Below are positions 20,351 through 28,340 of a DNA stretch of 64,000 bases, in pieces. The number at the start of each line of letters is the position of its first letter. Positions within the stretch are counted from its first letter, which is position 1. The DNA is from Streptomyces sp. DG2A-72 (lineage in GTDB: Bacteria > Actinomycetota > Actinomycetes > Streptomycetales > Streptomycetaceae). The notes under the pieces are model-generated. The model did no database searches, was not told the DNA's origin, and saw only the letters and a list, made by a program, of their open reading frames with translations. The stretch is from contig NZ_JASTLC010000001.1 in assembly GCF_030499575.1 (NCBI RefSeq), positions 8,084,001-8,148,000 of the forward strand. Reading direction: 5' to 3'. The position numbers and the translations under genes were made by a program.

Positions 20351-21786
20351 CCGACACACCTACGCAGTTGTTCATCGGCGGGGCCTGGGTGGACGCCGCG
20401 GACGGTGCCACCATGGCCGTCGACGACCCGGCGACCGGTGAGATCCTCTGCCATGTCGCCGATGCGGGCGCCAAGGACGCCAGGCTCGCCGAGGACGCGG
20501 CAGCCCAGGCGCAGGAGGAGTGGGCCCGTACGGCGCCTCGGGCCCGTAGCGAGATCCTGCGTCGGGCGTACGAGATCATCCTCGACCGCACCGACGAACT
20601 CGCCCACTTGATGACGTCCGAGATGGGCAAGCCGCTGGCCGAGGCCAGGGGAGAGGTGGCGTACGCGGCCGAGTTCTTCCGCTGGTTCTCCGAGGAAGCC
20701 GTCCGTGTCGAAGGCGGCAACGGCGTCCTGCCCGACGGCCGCAACCGGATGCTGCTCTCGCGCCGCCCGGTCGGCCCCTGTCTGCTGATCACCCCCTGGA
20801 ACTTCCCCCTCGCCATGGGGACGCGCAAGATCGGCCCGGCGATCGCCGCCGGCTGCACGATGATCCTCAAGCCGGCCCCGCAGACCCCGCTGTCCAGCCT
20901 GGCTCTCGCCGCGATCCTCAAGGAGGCCGGGCTGCCGGACGGCGTCCTCAACGTCGTCACCACCTCCCGTGCGGGGGAGGTGTGCGAGCCCCTGCTGCGC
21001 GGCGGCCGTATCCGCAAGCTGTCCTTCACCGGCTCGACGGCGGTCGGCCGGCTGCTGCTCGCGCAGAGCGCGGAGGCGGTCGTACGGACCTCGATGGAGC
21101 TGGGCGGGAACGCGCCGTTCATCGTCTTCGAGGACGCCGACCTGGACAAGGCCGTTGACGGTGCGATGGTCGCCAAGATGCGCAACATGGGCGAGGCGTG
21201 CACCGCGGCCAACCGCTTCTTCGTCCACACCTCCGTGGCGGAGGAGTTCGGGCGGCGCCTGGCCGAGCGCATGGGCGCGCTGGTCGTGGGCCCCGGCACC
21301 CGGGACGGTGTCGACGTCGGCCCGCTGATCGACCGGGTCGGCCGGGCCAAGGTCGAGGAACTGGTGGCCGACGCGGTGGAGCGCGGCGCCCGGGTGCTCG
21401 TCGGCGGCCGTACGCCCGAGGGGCGGGGCTGCTTCTATCCGCCGACCGTGCTCACGGACGTCGCCTCCGACAGCCGTCTGATGGACACGGAGATCTTCGG
21501 CCCGGTCGCGGCGATCCTCACCTTCGACGACGAGGACGAGGTGATCCGCCGCGCCAACGACACCCCCTGGGGCCTCGTCGGCTACGTCTTCACCGAGGGC
21601 CTGGACCGCGCCCTCAGCGTCAGCGAACGCCTGGAGGTCGGCATGGTCGGCCTCAACACAGGCCTCGTCTCCAACCCGGCCGCGCCCTTCGGCGGCGTCA
21701 AGCAGTCCGGGCTGGGCCGGGAGGGGGGCCGGGTCGGGATCGACGAGTTCCTGGAGTACCAGTACCTGGCGGTGCCCGTGCGGTGA
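20347..21786 (+). CDS. gabD: NAD(P)-dependent succinate-semialdehyde dehydrogenase
   Basis: 479-residue aldehyde dehydrogenase of the GabD type. Seen are the cofactor-binding stretch ITPWNFPLAMGTRKIGPAI and KPAPQTPLSSLAL, FTGSTAVGRLL, the general-base motif ELGGNAPFIVFEDADLD, and the nucleophilic cysteine in MGEACTAANRFFVH. The C-terminus APFGGVKQSGLGREGG is typical of the subfamily. An ATGA overlap couples it to the preceding oxidase. With the transaminase at the operon head it completes a GABA-to-succinate route in the cytosol. Confidence in the exact aldehyde is moderate because related enzymes accept glutarate semialdehyde. Confidence 0.85.
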   Translation: MTDTPTQLFIGGAWVDAADGATMAVDDPATGEILCHVADAGAKDARLAEDAAAQAQEEWARTAPRARSEILRRAYEIILDRTDELAHLMTSEMGKPLAEARGEVAYAAEFFRWFSEEAVRVEGGNGVLPDGRNRMLLSRRPVGPCLLITPWNFPLAMGTRKIGPAIAAGCTMILKPAPQTPLSSLALAAILKEAGLPDGVLNVVTTSRAGEVCEPLLRGGRIRKLSFTGSTAVGRLLLAQSAEAVVRTSMELGGNAPFIVFEDADLDKAVDGAMVAKMRNMGEACTAANRFFVHTSVAEEFGRRLAERMGALVVGPGTRDGVDVGPLIDRVGRAKVEELVADAVERGARVLVGGRTPEGRGCFYPPTVLTDVASDSRLMDTEIFGPVAAILTFDDEDEVIRRANDTPWGLVGYVFTEGLDRALSVSERLEVGMVGLNTGLVSNPAAPFGGVKQSGLGREGGRVGIDEFLEYQYLAVPVR

Positions 21787-21804
21787 GGGCCGTAGCCGTC
21801 GTCC

Positions 21805-22554
21805 TCAGCGCAGGTGGCGAGCGGTGATCTCCGCCGCGGTCTCGGTCACCAGTCGCCCCAGCTCGGCGAGGCGGCCGGGCTCGAAACGGGAGTCGGGCAT
21901 GGAGACGGCCACGGCGGCCAGCGGCACGCCGTCACCGTCCAGGACGGGTGCCGCGATGGCACAGACGCCCTGGAGGTACTGGTTGTGGTTGACGGCGTAT
22001 CCGCGGTCCCTGACGCGGCGCAGCTCCGCGCGCAGTTCCACCGGATCGGTGATGGTCTCCTCGCCGTACCCCTCGAACGCGCCCGTCGCGAACTCGTCGA
22101 CCTCGGACTTCGGCAGATGGGCGAGGACCGTGTGCCCGGTCGCCGTTGCGTGCAGCGGCGAGGTGTCGCCGATGGCGTGGAAGGTCCGTACGGCGTGGTC
22201 GCAGTCGATGCGGTCGACGACGACCATGCTGTGCAGCGCGTCGGGCACGGAGAGATGGATGGTCTCGTTCAGCGTGTCCCGGAGCCGGAGCATGGGTTCG
22301 CGGGCGGCGGCGAAGAGGCTGGAGCCCTGGAGGGCGGCGGGGCGTACGGCCAGCACGCGGGCACCGATCTCCCAGCGGGTGGTGTCCTTGCGGTTGGCCC
22401 GGAGCCAGCCCGCCTCGTTGAGCGTGACCAGGGTGCGCTGCACGGTGGACTTCGGCAGGCCGAAGAGCTTCGTCAGCTCGCCCACGGTCACGGGCTGGTG
22501 CTGGGCTACCGCTTCCAGGATGCGCAGCGACCTCGTGACGCTCTTCATTTCCAT
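21805..22554 (-). CDS. IclR family transcriptional regulator (paralogue 1)
   Basis: 249-residue IclR protein. The winged helix-turn-helix covers residues 3-65 (SVTRSLRILEAVAQHQPVTV, LTKLFGLPKSTVQRTLVTL). The ligand-binding IclR domain covers about 75-245, with the typical NETIHLSVPD and GDTSPLHATATGHTVLAHLP. Start ATG 22554 matches the paralogue's start; an upstream ATG would add 34 residues that cross the operator. It is convergent with gabD (18 bp apart). It shares most residues with the neighbouring regulator at 22764-23516, so the two arose by tandem duplication. Likely regulates itself and one or both flanking catabolic operons. Confidence 0.88.
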   Translation of the reverse strand: MEMKSVTRSLRILEAVAQHQPVTVGELTKLFGLPKSTVQRTLVTLNEAGWLRANRKDTTRWEIGARVLAVRPAALQGSSLFAAAREPMLRLRDTLNETIHLSVPDALHSMVVVDRIDCDHAVRTFHAIGDTSPLHATATGHTVLAHLPKSEVDEFATGAFEGYGEETITDPVELRAELRRVRDRGYAVNHNQYLQGVCAIAAPVLDGDGVPLAAVAVSMPDSRFEPGRLAELGRLVTETAAEITARHLR

Positions 22555-22630
22555 CCGGTGCCCCGTCAGTTGTGCGGCCTCTTGGTGCTCACCTTGTGAC
22601 TCCCTTCCGGAGGAGTCGAAGGCACGATCG

Positions 22631-22665
22631 TGCCGGATTCTAGCATGGCGTTCCACAATATGGCA
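22631..22665. promoter_or_regulatory. Double IclR-type operator, copy 1
   Basis: Two 15-bp imperfect dyads, TGCCGGATTCTAGCA (22631-22645) and TTCCACAATATGGCA (22651-22665), start 20 bp apart, two helical turns. Just upstream is a perfect palindrome GGCACGATCGTGCC (22621-22634). The pair is nearly identical to the one at 23593-23627. It is placed to control IclR paralogue 1. Confidence 0.6.
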
Positions 22666-22699
22666 TGATCTGGAAGGTTGGTGGCTGCGCGCAGCAGCA

Positions 22700-22737
22700 A
22701 GGGCCGGCTCTCACGTCGATGCGTGCGAGCCGGCCCT
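22700..22737. terminator. Hairpin terminator between the two IclR genes
   Basis: AGGGCCGGCTC (22700-22710) and its exact inverse GAGCCGGCCCT (22727-22737) enclose a 16-base loop with further CACG/CGTG pairing. It lies just downstream of IclR paralogue 2 in its reading direction. Confidence 0.7.
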
Positions 22738-22763
22738 CGCCGGTGTGGAGCCCACTCGGGCCT

Positions 22764-23516
22764 TCAGGCGCCCAGCAGGCGCCCGGAGATCTCGGCGGCC
22801 GTGTCGGTGACGAGGCTGCCCCACTCGGGCGCCCGGTCCTCGTCGTACCGGGAATCGGGCATCGAGATGGCCACGGCGGCCAGCGGTGTCCCGCTCTCGT
22901 CGAGCACGGGTGCGGCGAGGGCGCAGACGCCCGGCCGGTACTGGTTCCGGTTGATCGCGTAGCCGTCGGCGCGGATCCGGTCCAGCTCGGCGCGCAGCTC
23001 GTCGGGGTCGGCGGGGGTCGTGTCGCTGAAGCGGTCCAGTCCCTGCGTGATGAGTTCCTCGACGTCCTGTTTCGGGAGGTGGGCGAGGATGCTGCGCCCG
23101 ACGGCGGTGGCGTGCAGCGGCGAGGTGTCGCCGATGGTGTGGAAGGTCCGTACGGGGTGGTCGCAGTCGACGCGGTCCACCACGACCACGCACTGGAGTG
23201 CGTCGGGAACCGACAGGTGGATGGTCTCGTTCACCGCGTCGCGCAGGCGGATCATGGGTTCGCGGGCGGCGGCGAACAGGCTGGAGCCCTGGAGGGCGGC
23301 GGGTCGTACGGCCAGTACGCGGGCGCCGATCTCCCAGCGGGTGGTGTCCTTGCGGTTCGCGCGCAGCCAGCCCGCCTCGGCCAGCGTGACCAAAGTGCGC
23401 TGCACCGTCGACTTCGGGAGTCCGAAGAGCTTTGTCAACTCCCCGACGGTGACCGGCTGGTGCTGGGCGACCGCTTCCAGGATGCGCAGCGACCTCGTGA
23501 CGCTCTTCATTTCCAT
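22764..23516 (-). CDS. IclR family transcriptional regulator (paralogue 2)
   Basis: 250-residue IclR regulator, nearly identical to paralogue 1 through the helix-turn-helix and the first part of the effector domain, then diverging (for example QDVEELITQGLDRFSDTTPA). The identical DNA-binding half predicts that both bind the same operators, while the divergent effector halves predict different ligands. ATG 23516 has AGGGGG eight bases upstream. It is divergent from the long amine-catabolism operon beginning at 23793, whose promoter region contains its operator, so it is the prime candidate for the operon's regulator. Confidence 0.88.
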   Translation of the reverse strand: MEMKSVTRSLRILEAVAQHQPVTVGELTKLFGLPKSTVQRTLVTLAEAGWLRANRKDTTRWEIGARVLAVRPAALQGSSLFAAAREPMIRLRDAVNETIHLSVPDALQCVVVVDRVDCDHPVRTFHTIGDTSPLHATAVGRSILAHLPKQDVEELITQGLDRFSDTTPADPDELRAELDRIRADGYAINRNQYRPGVCALAAPVLDESGTPLAAVAISMPDSRYDEDRAPEWGSLVTDTAAEISGRLLGA

Positions 23517-23592
23517 CCGGTTTCCCCCTGTTAATCCTCGAAATCTCTGCTGGGCACCCTCTTGACTCCCCTCTGAGCCGCTGCCATTCTCG

Positions 23593-23627
23593 TGCCAGAT
23601 TCTAGCACAGCGTTCCACAATGTGGCA
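23593..23627. promoter_or_regulatory. Double IclR-type operator, copy 2
   Basis: TGCCAGATTCTAGCA (23593-23607) and TTCCACAATGTGGCA (23613-23627), spaced 20 bp start to start, with the perfect core CCACA-A-TGTGG at 23615-23625. Located in the 276-bp divergent region between IclR paralogue 2 and the 12-gene operon. It can control both directions. Confidence 0.65.
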
Positions 23628-23792
23628 CGGTCCAGCGGAAAGATCCCGACGAGGTGGGCCGGCACCGCGAGACACGGCGGCTGTGAGCCGTAGGCCCGAA
23701 GGAAGGGCCCGGCCCCCGTCCAAACCGCCTCGAATCGATCAGCCCACGTCGAGCGCTCAGCATGCGCCCCGGCGTTACGAAAGGAAAGTCCT

Positions 23793-24932
23793 GTGTCAGC
23801 TGCCAGGAAGCGCGTCGCCGTCGTCGGCGTCGGAACGATGGGCAGCCAGGCCGCCTGGCGGCTGGCGGCCCGCGGCGCCGAGGTCGTCGGATACGACAGG
23901 TTCGCCCCCGGCCACGACCGCGGTGCCGCCGGCGGTGAGACCCGGATCTTCCGCAGCGCCCACTTCGAGGACTCCCGCTACGTCCCGCTGCTCAAGCATG
24001 CCGACGCCCTGTGGGAGCGGCTCCAGCAGGAGACCGGCCGTGAGCTGCGCCGACTGACCGGGTGCCTGCTGATGGGGCCGACCGAGCACCACCAGATGGC
24101 CACCGTCCTGCAGTCCATCGCGGAACACGACCTCGACCACGAGGTGCTCGACGCCGAGCTGCTGGCCAAACGTTTCCCCCAGTTCCGCATCGAGAACGGC
24201 GACGCGGCCGTGCTGGACCGCCGCGCCGGTTTCATCCGCCCCGAGCTGACCATCCAGACCGCCGCCCGCCGCGCCGAGCAGCTGGGCGCCGTGCTCCACC
24301 GCTACACCACGGTCCGCGAGATCGTCCCCGTCGCGAACGGCGTGGAGATCCGCACCGACACCGGCAGTGAGCGCTTCGACACCGCCGTCGTCACCCCCGG
24401 CCCCTGGGTCAACGACCTGCTGCCCGACCTGCCCTGGGAGGTGGACGTCCGCCGCCTCGTCAGCGCCTGGTACGTGCCCACCACCCACGACGCCTGGTTC
24501 GGCGAGGAGCGCCCCGCCTTCATCCGTACGGCACCCACCCACTGCTACGGGCTCCCCTCCCCGGACGGCATCTCCGTCAAGCTCGGCCTCTCCCGCGCCC
24601 TGCACCGCCCCGCCGGCGACCCGAACCAGCTGGACCGGACGGTGCGGCCCGAGGAGCTGGAGATCTTCAGCGAGCTGATCGGCCGCTACATGCCGGACCT
24701 GCACCCGGATCCGACCCGGCTCTCCGTCTACATGGAGGGCTACACCGAGAGCAGCCGCCCCCTGGTCGGCCCCCTGCCCGCCGCCGAGAACGTGATCCTG
24801 CTCGCCGGCTTCTCCGGCCACGGCTTCAAGCTCTCGCCCGCCTTCGGCGACATCGCCGCAGACCTCGCACTGGACGGCGCCTCGCCCCAGCCCATCGACT
24901 TCCTCTCCACCGTCAGCCGCACGGAGGCATGA
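23793..24932 (+). CDS. Monomeric sarcosine oxidase / N-methyl-L-amino-acid oxidase-like flavoenzyme
   Basis: 379-residue flavin amine oxidase of the SoxA/SolA (N-methyltryptophan oxidase) class. The N-terminal dinucleotide fold VAVVGVGTMGSQAAWRLAA (near residues 8-26) is followed by the family mark GGETRIFRSAH, and GFSGHGFKLSPAFGDIAADL occurs near the C-terminus. In monomeric sarcosine oxidases a cysteine just before the GY/T-TP segment holds FAD covalently. The matching stretch here, LSVYMEGYTESSRPLVG, has no cysteine, so FAD may be non-covalent or linked elsewhere. GTG 23793 is preceded by AAAGGAAAG. First gene of the operon; its stop overlaps the next start (ATGA). Likely oxidatively removes an N-alkyl group from a secondary amine. 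Confidence 0.8.
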   Translation: MSAARKRVAVVGVGTMGSQAAWRLAARGAEVVGYDRFAPGHDRGAAGGETRIFRSAHFEDSRYVPLLKHADALWERLQQETGRELRRLTGCLLMGPTEHHQMATVLQSIAEHDLDHEVLDAELLAKRFPQFRIENGDAAVLDRRAGFIRPELTIQTAARRAEQLGAVLHRYTTVREIVPVANGVEIRTDTGSERFDTAVVTPGPWVNDLLPDLPWEVDVRRLVSAWYVPTTHDAWFGEERPAFIRTAPTHCYGLPSPDGISVKLGLSRALHRPAGDPNQLDRTVRPEELEIFSELIGRYMPDLHPDPTRLSVYMEGYTESSRPLVGPLPAAENVILLAGFSGHGFKLSPAFGDIAADLALDGASPQPIDFLSTVSRTEA

Positions 24933-25996
24933 CCATGAACGACGCCACGCTCGCCGTCGGCTCCCTGCACGCGCAGCCCGGCACCAAAGCCCGCGGCACG
25001 GTCCGGGCCGACCTCGGCACCCTCACCGTCGACATTCCGCTGACCCTGGTCAACGGCACCCGCCCCGGCCCCCGGCTCGTCATCACCGCCGGCGTCCACG
25101 GCGGTGAGTTCACGCCCATCGACGCCGTCGTACGACTGGCGGACAGGCTGGAACCCGGCGAGGTGCACGGGCAGGTGATCATCTGCCCCGTCGCCAACCC
25201 TCCCGCCGTCTACCAGGGCCGACTCAACATCTCCCCGGTCGACGGCGTGAACCTCAACCGCGTCTTCCCCGGCGACCCGGCCGGCGGCCCCACCGAGCGG
25301 CTGGCCGCCTGGCTCTTCACCCACCTGCTCGATGGCGCCGACGTCTACGTCGACCTGCACTGCGGCGGCATCGACCAGATCCTGCGGGACTTCGTCGGCT
25401 ACCGCCTCACCGGTGACCCGGACCTCGACAAGGCGACGGCCGAGCTGGCCCGCTCCTTCGGTATAGAGGACGTCATCCTCGGGCTGAAGGCCGACGGCGG
25501 CAACAGCCACGCGGCCGCCGCCCGCCGGGGCATCTCGGCGGTCCTCGTCGAGGTGGGCTCACTCGGACAGCGGGACGAGCCCACGGCCCTCCGCCGCGTC
25601 GACGGTCTCCTCACGGCACTGCGCCACCTGGGCGTCCTCGACCACGACGGCTCCGCCCCGGCGCCGATCCGGGAATGGGTCTGGTCCGCCGGCGTCACCG
25701 CCGAGGCCACCGGCCTGTGGTACCCGGAGTTCTCCTTCGACGCCGACCTCATCGGCGAAGTCGCGGAGGGCGACGTACTCGGCCGCATCGTCGACCCGGC
25801 CGACGGCACGGAGCACACGGTCCACGCCCCGGCCGCCGGGCGGATCTTCTACGGCATGCACGGCCTCACCGTCGCCCCCGGAGCCGAGCTCGCCGCCCTC
25901 GCCGTCCCGTGGGACCCCGACACGGCCACGCGCCCCGACACCCTCCGTACCCCTGGCGCGGGACGCGGATCCGACGAGGCGGGCCCCCGCACGTAG
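24929..25996 (+). CDS. Succinylglutamate desuccinylase/aspartoacylase family amidohydrolase (1)
   Basis: 355-residue zinc carboxypeptidase-like deacylase of the AspA/AstE family. The zinc site is visible as GVHGGEFTPID (His and Glu near residues 54-57) and VDLHCGG (third ligand His near 138). The substrate-arginine region NLNRVFPGDP lies between. The C-terminal beta-domain (HAPAAGRIFYGMHGLTVAPG) resembles DoeB-type N-acetyl-diaminobutyrate deacetylases. It is coupled to the upstream oxidase by ATGA. Expected to remove an acyl group from an N-acyl amino acid or diamine. A second family member occurs five genes downstream. The stop codon lies inside a 22-bp-period tandem repeat. Confidence 0.8.
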   Translation: MTMNDATLAVGSLHAQPGTKARGTVRADLGTLTVDIPLTLVNGTRPGPRLVITAGVHGGEFTPIDAVVRLADRLEPGEVHGQVIICPVANPPAVYQGRLNISPVDGVNLNRVFPGDPAGGPTERLAAWLFTHLLDGADVYVDLHCGGIDQILRDFVGYRLTGDPDLDKATAELARSFGIEDVILGLKADGGNSHAAAARRGISAVLVEVGSLGQRDEPTALRRVDGLLTALRHLGVLDHDGSAPAPIREWVWSAGVTAEATGLWYPEFSFDADLIGEVAEGDVLGRIVDPADGTEHTVHAPAAGRIFYGMHGLTVAPGAELAALAVPWDPDTATRPDTLRTPGAGRGSDEAGPRT

Positions 25997-26023
25997 CGCC
26001 CTCACCCCCCGCACGTAGCGCCC
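25984..26023 (+). repeat. Two-copy tandem repeat after deacylase 1
   Basis: CCCCCGCACGTAGCGCCC occurs at 25984-26001 and again at 26006-26023, a 22-bp period. The first copy contains the deacylase stop codon. It fills most of the 75-bp gap before the transporter genes and may be replication slippage. Confidence 0.7.
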
Positions 26024-26071
26024 CAACCCCCCGTCCCCCTTCCCCAGCAGTCCCACCCCAGGAGGCACCCG

Positions 26072-27202
26072 ATGACGAATCGAAATGCGGCTCCGCCGCG
26101 TGGCGCCCGGATAGACCGCCGGCTCTTCCTGCGCGGCGTCGGCGGAGTCACGGCGGGTCTCGCCACCGCGTCCGCCCTCAGTGCCTGCGGCACCGGCACC
26201 AGCCGCTCCGTCGGCGGCGGCGATGGCAAGAACTCCAAGACACTCGTCGTCCGCAACAGCGGTGGCACCTACGGCGACGCCAACCAGAAGGCGGTCTACG
26301 ACGCGTTCACCAAGGAGACCGGCATCCAGATCAAGGTGGTGAACATCGCGTACGCCCAGCTGCTCGCCCAGATCCAGCAGGGCCGCCCGCAGTTCGACCT
26401 GATCGACACCTCCATGGCCGACGTGGTGCGCTTCAAGGACGAGGACGCCACCGAGGCGCTCGACTACGACCGGCTCAAGTACGCCAAGAACGCGGGCATC
26501 GCCGACTCCCTGATGATGACCCACGGTGTCGGTAAGAACTACTGGGCCAGCGTCATGGCGTACCGCACGGACTCCTTCGACGGGAAGAAGCTCGGGAGCT
26601 GGGCGGACTTCTGGGACACCAAGGCGTTCCCCGGCAGCCGCTCCCTCCAGGCCCGTGACGCCGACCTGCCCGAGCTGGAGTTCGCCCTCCTCGCCGACGG
26701 CGTGCCCCTGGACAAGCTGTACCCCCTCGACGTGGAGCGCGCCTTCAAGTCCCTCGACAACATCAAGGGATCCGTCCGCAAGTACTGGGACACCGGTGCC
26801 CTCCCCGGCCTGCTGCTGGGCCGCAAGGAGGTCGTCGCCACCAGCGTCTGGCACGGCCGGCTCGACGCCCTGATCAAGGGCGGCTCGCCGATGGCGTACC
26901 AGTGGAACGGCGCCCGCCGGCAGAGCAACGGCTTCTGCGTCCCCAAGGGCGCGGCCAACCCCGACGCCGCTTACCAGCTGATCGACTTCGCGCTGCGGCC
27001 CGACATCCAGGCCGCCTACGCCGAGCTCTACCCGATGGCGCCGGTCGTGCCCGCCGCCTACAAGAAGCTCTCCCCGGCCGCCGCCGGCAACCTGGCCAGC
27101 TCGCCCGAGCACCTGAAGTCCGGGTTCGACCTCGACGTCGAGTGGTGGATCAAGAACGAGGCCGCCGTGTCCAAGCGCTGGCAGGAGTGGGTCAATGCCT
27201 GA
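26072..27202 (+). CDS. PotD-type ABC transporter substrate-binding lipoprotein (Tat signal)
   Basis: 376-residue extracellular binding protein of the spermidine/putrescine class. A twin-arginine motif RIDRRLFLRGVGG begins near residue 13, and a lipobox ALSACG near residue 38 predicts export by Tat and lipid anchoring. The mature protein starts its fold at TLVVRNSGGTYGDANQKAVYDAF, as in PotD/PotF relatives. Start ATG 26072 has AGGAGG nearby. It heads a four-gene PotD-A-B-C transporter block inside the catabolic operon. Ligand is unknown; neighbours (deacylases, amine oxidases, transaminase) favour an amine or N-acyl amine. Confidence 0.87.
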   Translation: MTNRNAAPPRGARIDRRLFLRGVGGVTAGLATASALSACGTGTSRSVGGGDGKNSKTLVVRNSGGTYGDANQKAVYDAFTKETGIQIKVVNIAYAQLLAQIQQGRPQFDLIDTSMADVVRFKDEDATEALDYDRLKYAKNAGIADSLMMTHGVGKNYWASVMAYRTDSFDGKKLGSWADFWDTKAFPGSRSLQARDADLPELEFALLADGVPLDKLYPLDVERAFKSLDNIKGSVRKYWDTGALPGLLLGRKEVVATSVWHGRLDALIKGGSPMAYQWNGARRQSNGFCVPKGAANPDAAYQLIDFALRPDIQAAYAELYPMAPVVPAAYKKLSPAAAGNLASSPEHLKSGFDLDVEWWIKNEAAVSKRWQEWVNA

Positions 27203-28340
27203 GCTGCACGTGAAGTCCCAGCCCCAGTCGTCACCGGCGCTGTCCACGCCGTCGGGGACCGGCACCGGAAAGCCCCTCTCCGTCACCGATCTGCGCAAGA
27301 CGTACGGCGGCGTGACCGCTGTCGACACCGTCTCCATGGAGATCGCGGGCGGCGAGTTCGTCACCTTCCTGGGGGCTTCCGGCTCCGGCAAGACCACCAC
27401 ACTGATGATGATCGCCGGGTTCTGCGAACCGGACTCCGGCACCATTGTCGCCGGCGGCCGTGACGTGACCCGGCTGGCCCCGCAGAAGCGCGGTCTCGGC
27501 TTCGTCTTCCAGCAGTACCTGCTCTTCCCGCACATGACGGTGTGGGAGAACGTCGCCTTCCCGCTGCAACTGCGCGACGTCCCCAAGGCGGAGCTGCGCC
27601 GCCGGGTCGGCGAGACCCTGGAGATGGCCGGACTCTCCGCCATGGCCCGCCGCCGGCCGCGCGAGCTGTCCGGCGGCCAGCAGCAGCGTGTCGCGCTGTG
27701 CCGGGCCCTGGTCTACCGGCCCCCGGTGATCCTCATGGACGAGCCGCTGGGCGCCCTCGACAAGAAGCTGCGCGACCAGCTCCAGACCGAGATCAAGCGC
27801 ATCCAGCAGGAACTCGGCCTGACCGTCATCTATGTGACGCACGATCAGGAGGAGGCGCTGGTCCTGTCCGACCGGATCGCGGTGATGCGGGACGGACGGA
27901 TCGACCAGTTCGACACCCCGCGTGAACTCTTCGAGCGCCCCGGCACCCCGTTCGTCGCCGACTTCCTCGGCGCGGCCAACTTCCTCCCCGCCACCGTCAA
28001 GCAGCAGACCTCCGAGCAGACCCTCGTACAGCTCGACACCGGAGGCCTGCTCAAGGCCCGCCCGCAGTCGGGAGCGGAGGGAGCGCGAGTACGGGCCGCG
28101 GTCCAGCCCGGCCGGCTCGGACTGTGTACCCCCGGCGAAGGGTTCTGTACCGGGACCGTGGAGACGGTCACCTACGTCGGCACCCTCGTCCGTGTCACGG
28201 TCCGCCCGGCGGGCGACGCCGACACCGGTGTCGTACGCCTGGAACTCCCGGCCTCAAGCGCCCCGGTCCTCGGCGAGCAGGTCAGCCTGACCGCCCACCC
28301 CGACGACGTCAGCGTCTTCGCGGTGGAAGGAGGCGGATGA
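27195..28340 (+). CDS. PotA-type ABC transporter ATP-binding protein
   Basis: 381-residue ATPase of the polyamine/opine importer class. Walker A GASGSGKTT (near residue 58), Q-loop FVFQQYLLFPHMTVWENV, signature LSGGQQQRVALCRAL, Walker B VILMDEPLGALD, and H-loop YVTHDQEEAL are all intact. A C-terminal TOBE domain (about 285-378) is present. The start overlaps the binding-protein gene by eight bases, and its stop overlaps the permease start (ATGA). It energises import through the two downstream permeases. Confidence 0.9.
   Translation: MPELHVKSQPQSSPALSTPSGTGTGKPLSVTDLRKTYGGVTAVDTVSMEIAGGEFVTFLGASGSGKTTTLMMIAGFCEPDSGTIVAGGRDVTRLAPQKRGLGFVFQQYLLFPHMTVWENVAFPLQLRDVPKAELRRRVGETLEMAGLSAMARRRPRELSGGQQQRVALCRALVYRPPVILMDEPLGALDKKLRDQLQTEIKRIQQELGLTVIYVTHDQEEALVLSDRIAVMRDGRIDQFDTPRELFERPGTPFVADFLGAANFLPATVKQQTSEQTLVQLDTGGLLKARPQSGAEGARVRAAVQPGRLGLCTPGEGFCTGTVETVTYVGTLVRVTVRPAGDADTGVVRLELPASSAPVLGEQVSLTAHPDDVSVFAVEGGG

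Noticed and set aside
16826..20359. A 1177-codon open frame opposite the GABA-transaminase/oxidase genes
   Set aside because: It is antisense to genes with clear catalytic motifs. Long antisense frames are expected in DNA with G/C in nearly all third positions, and its composition (Gly/Arg/Val/Asp-rich) has no domain.
25984..26023. Possible CRISPR-like repeat at 25984-26023
   Set aside because: Only two copies and a spacer of four bases; a simple tandem duplication.
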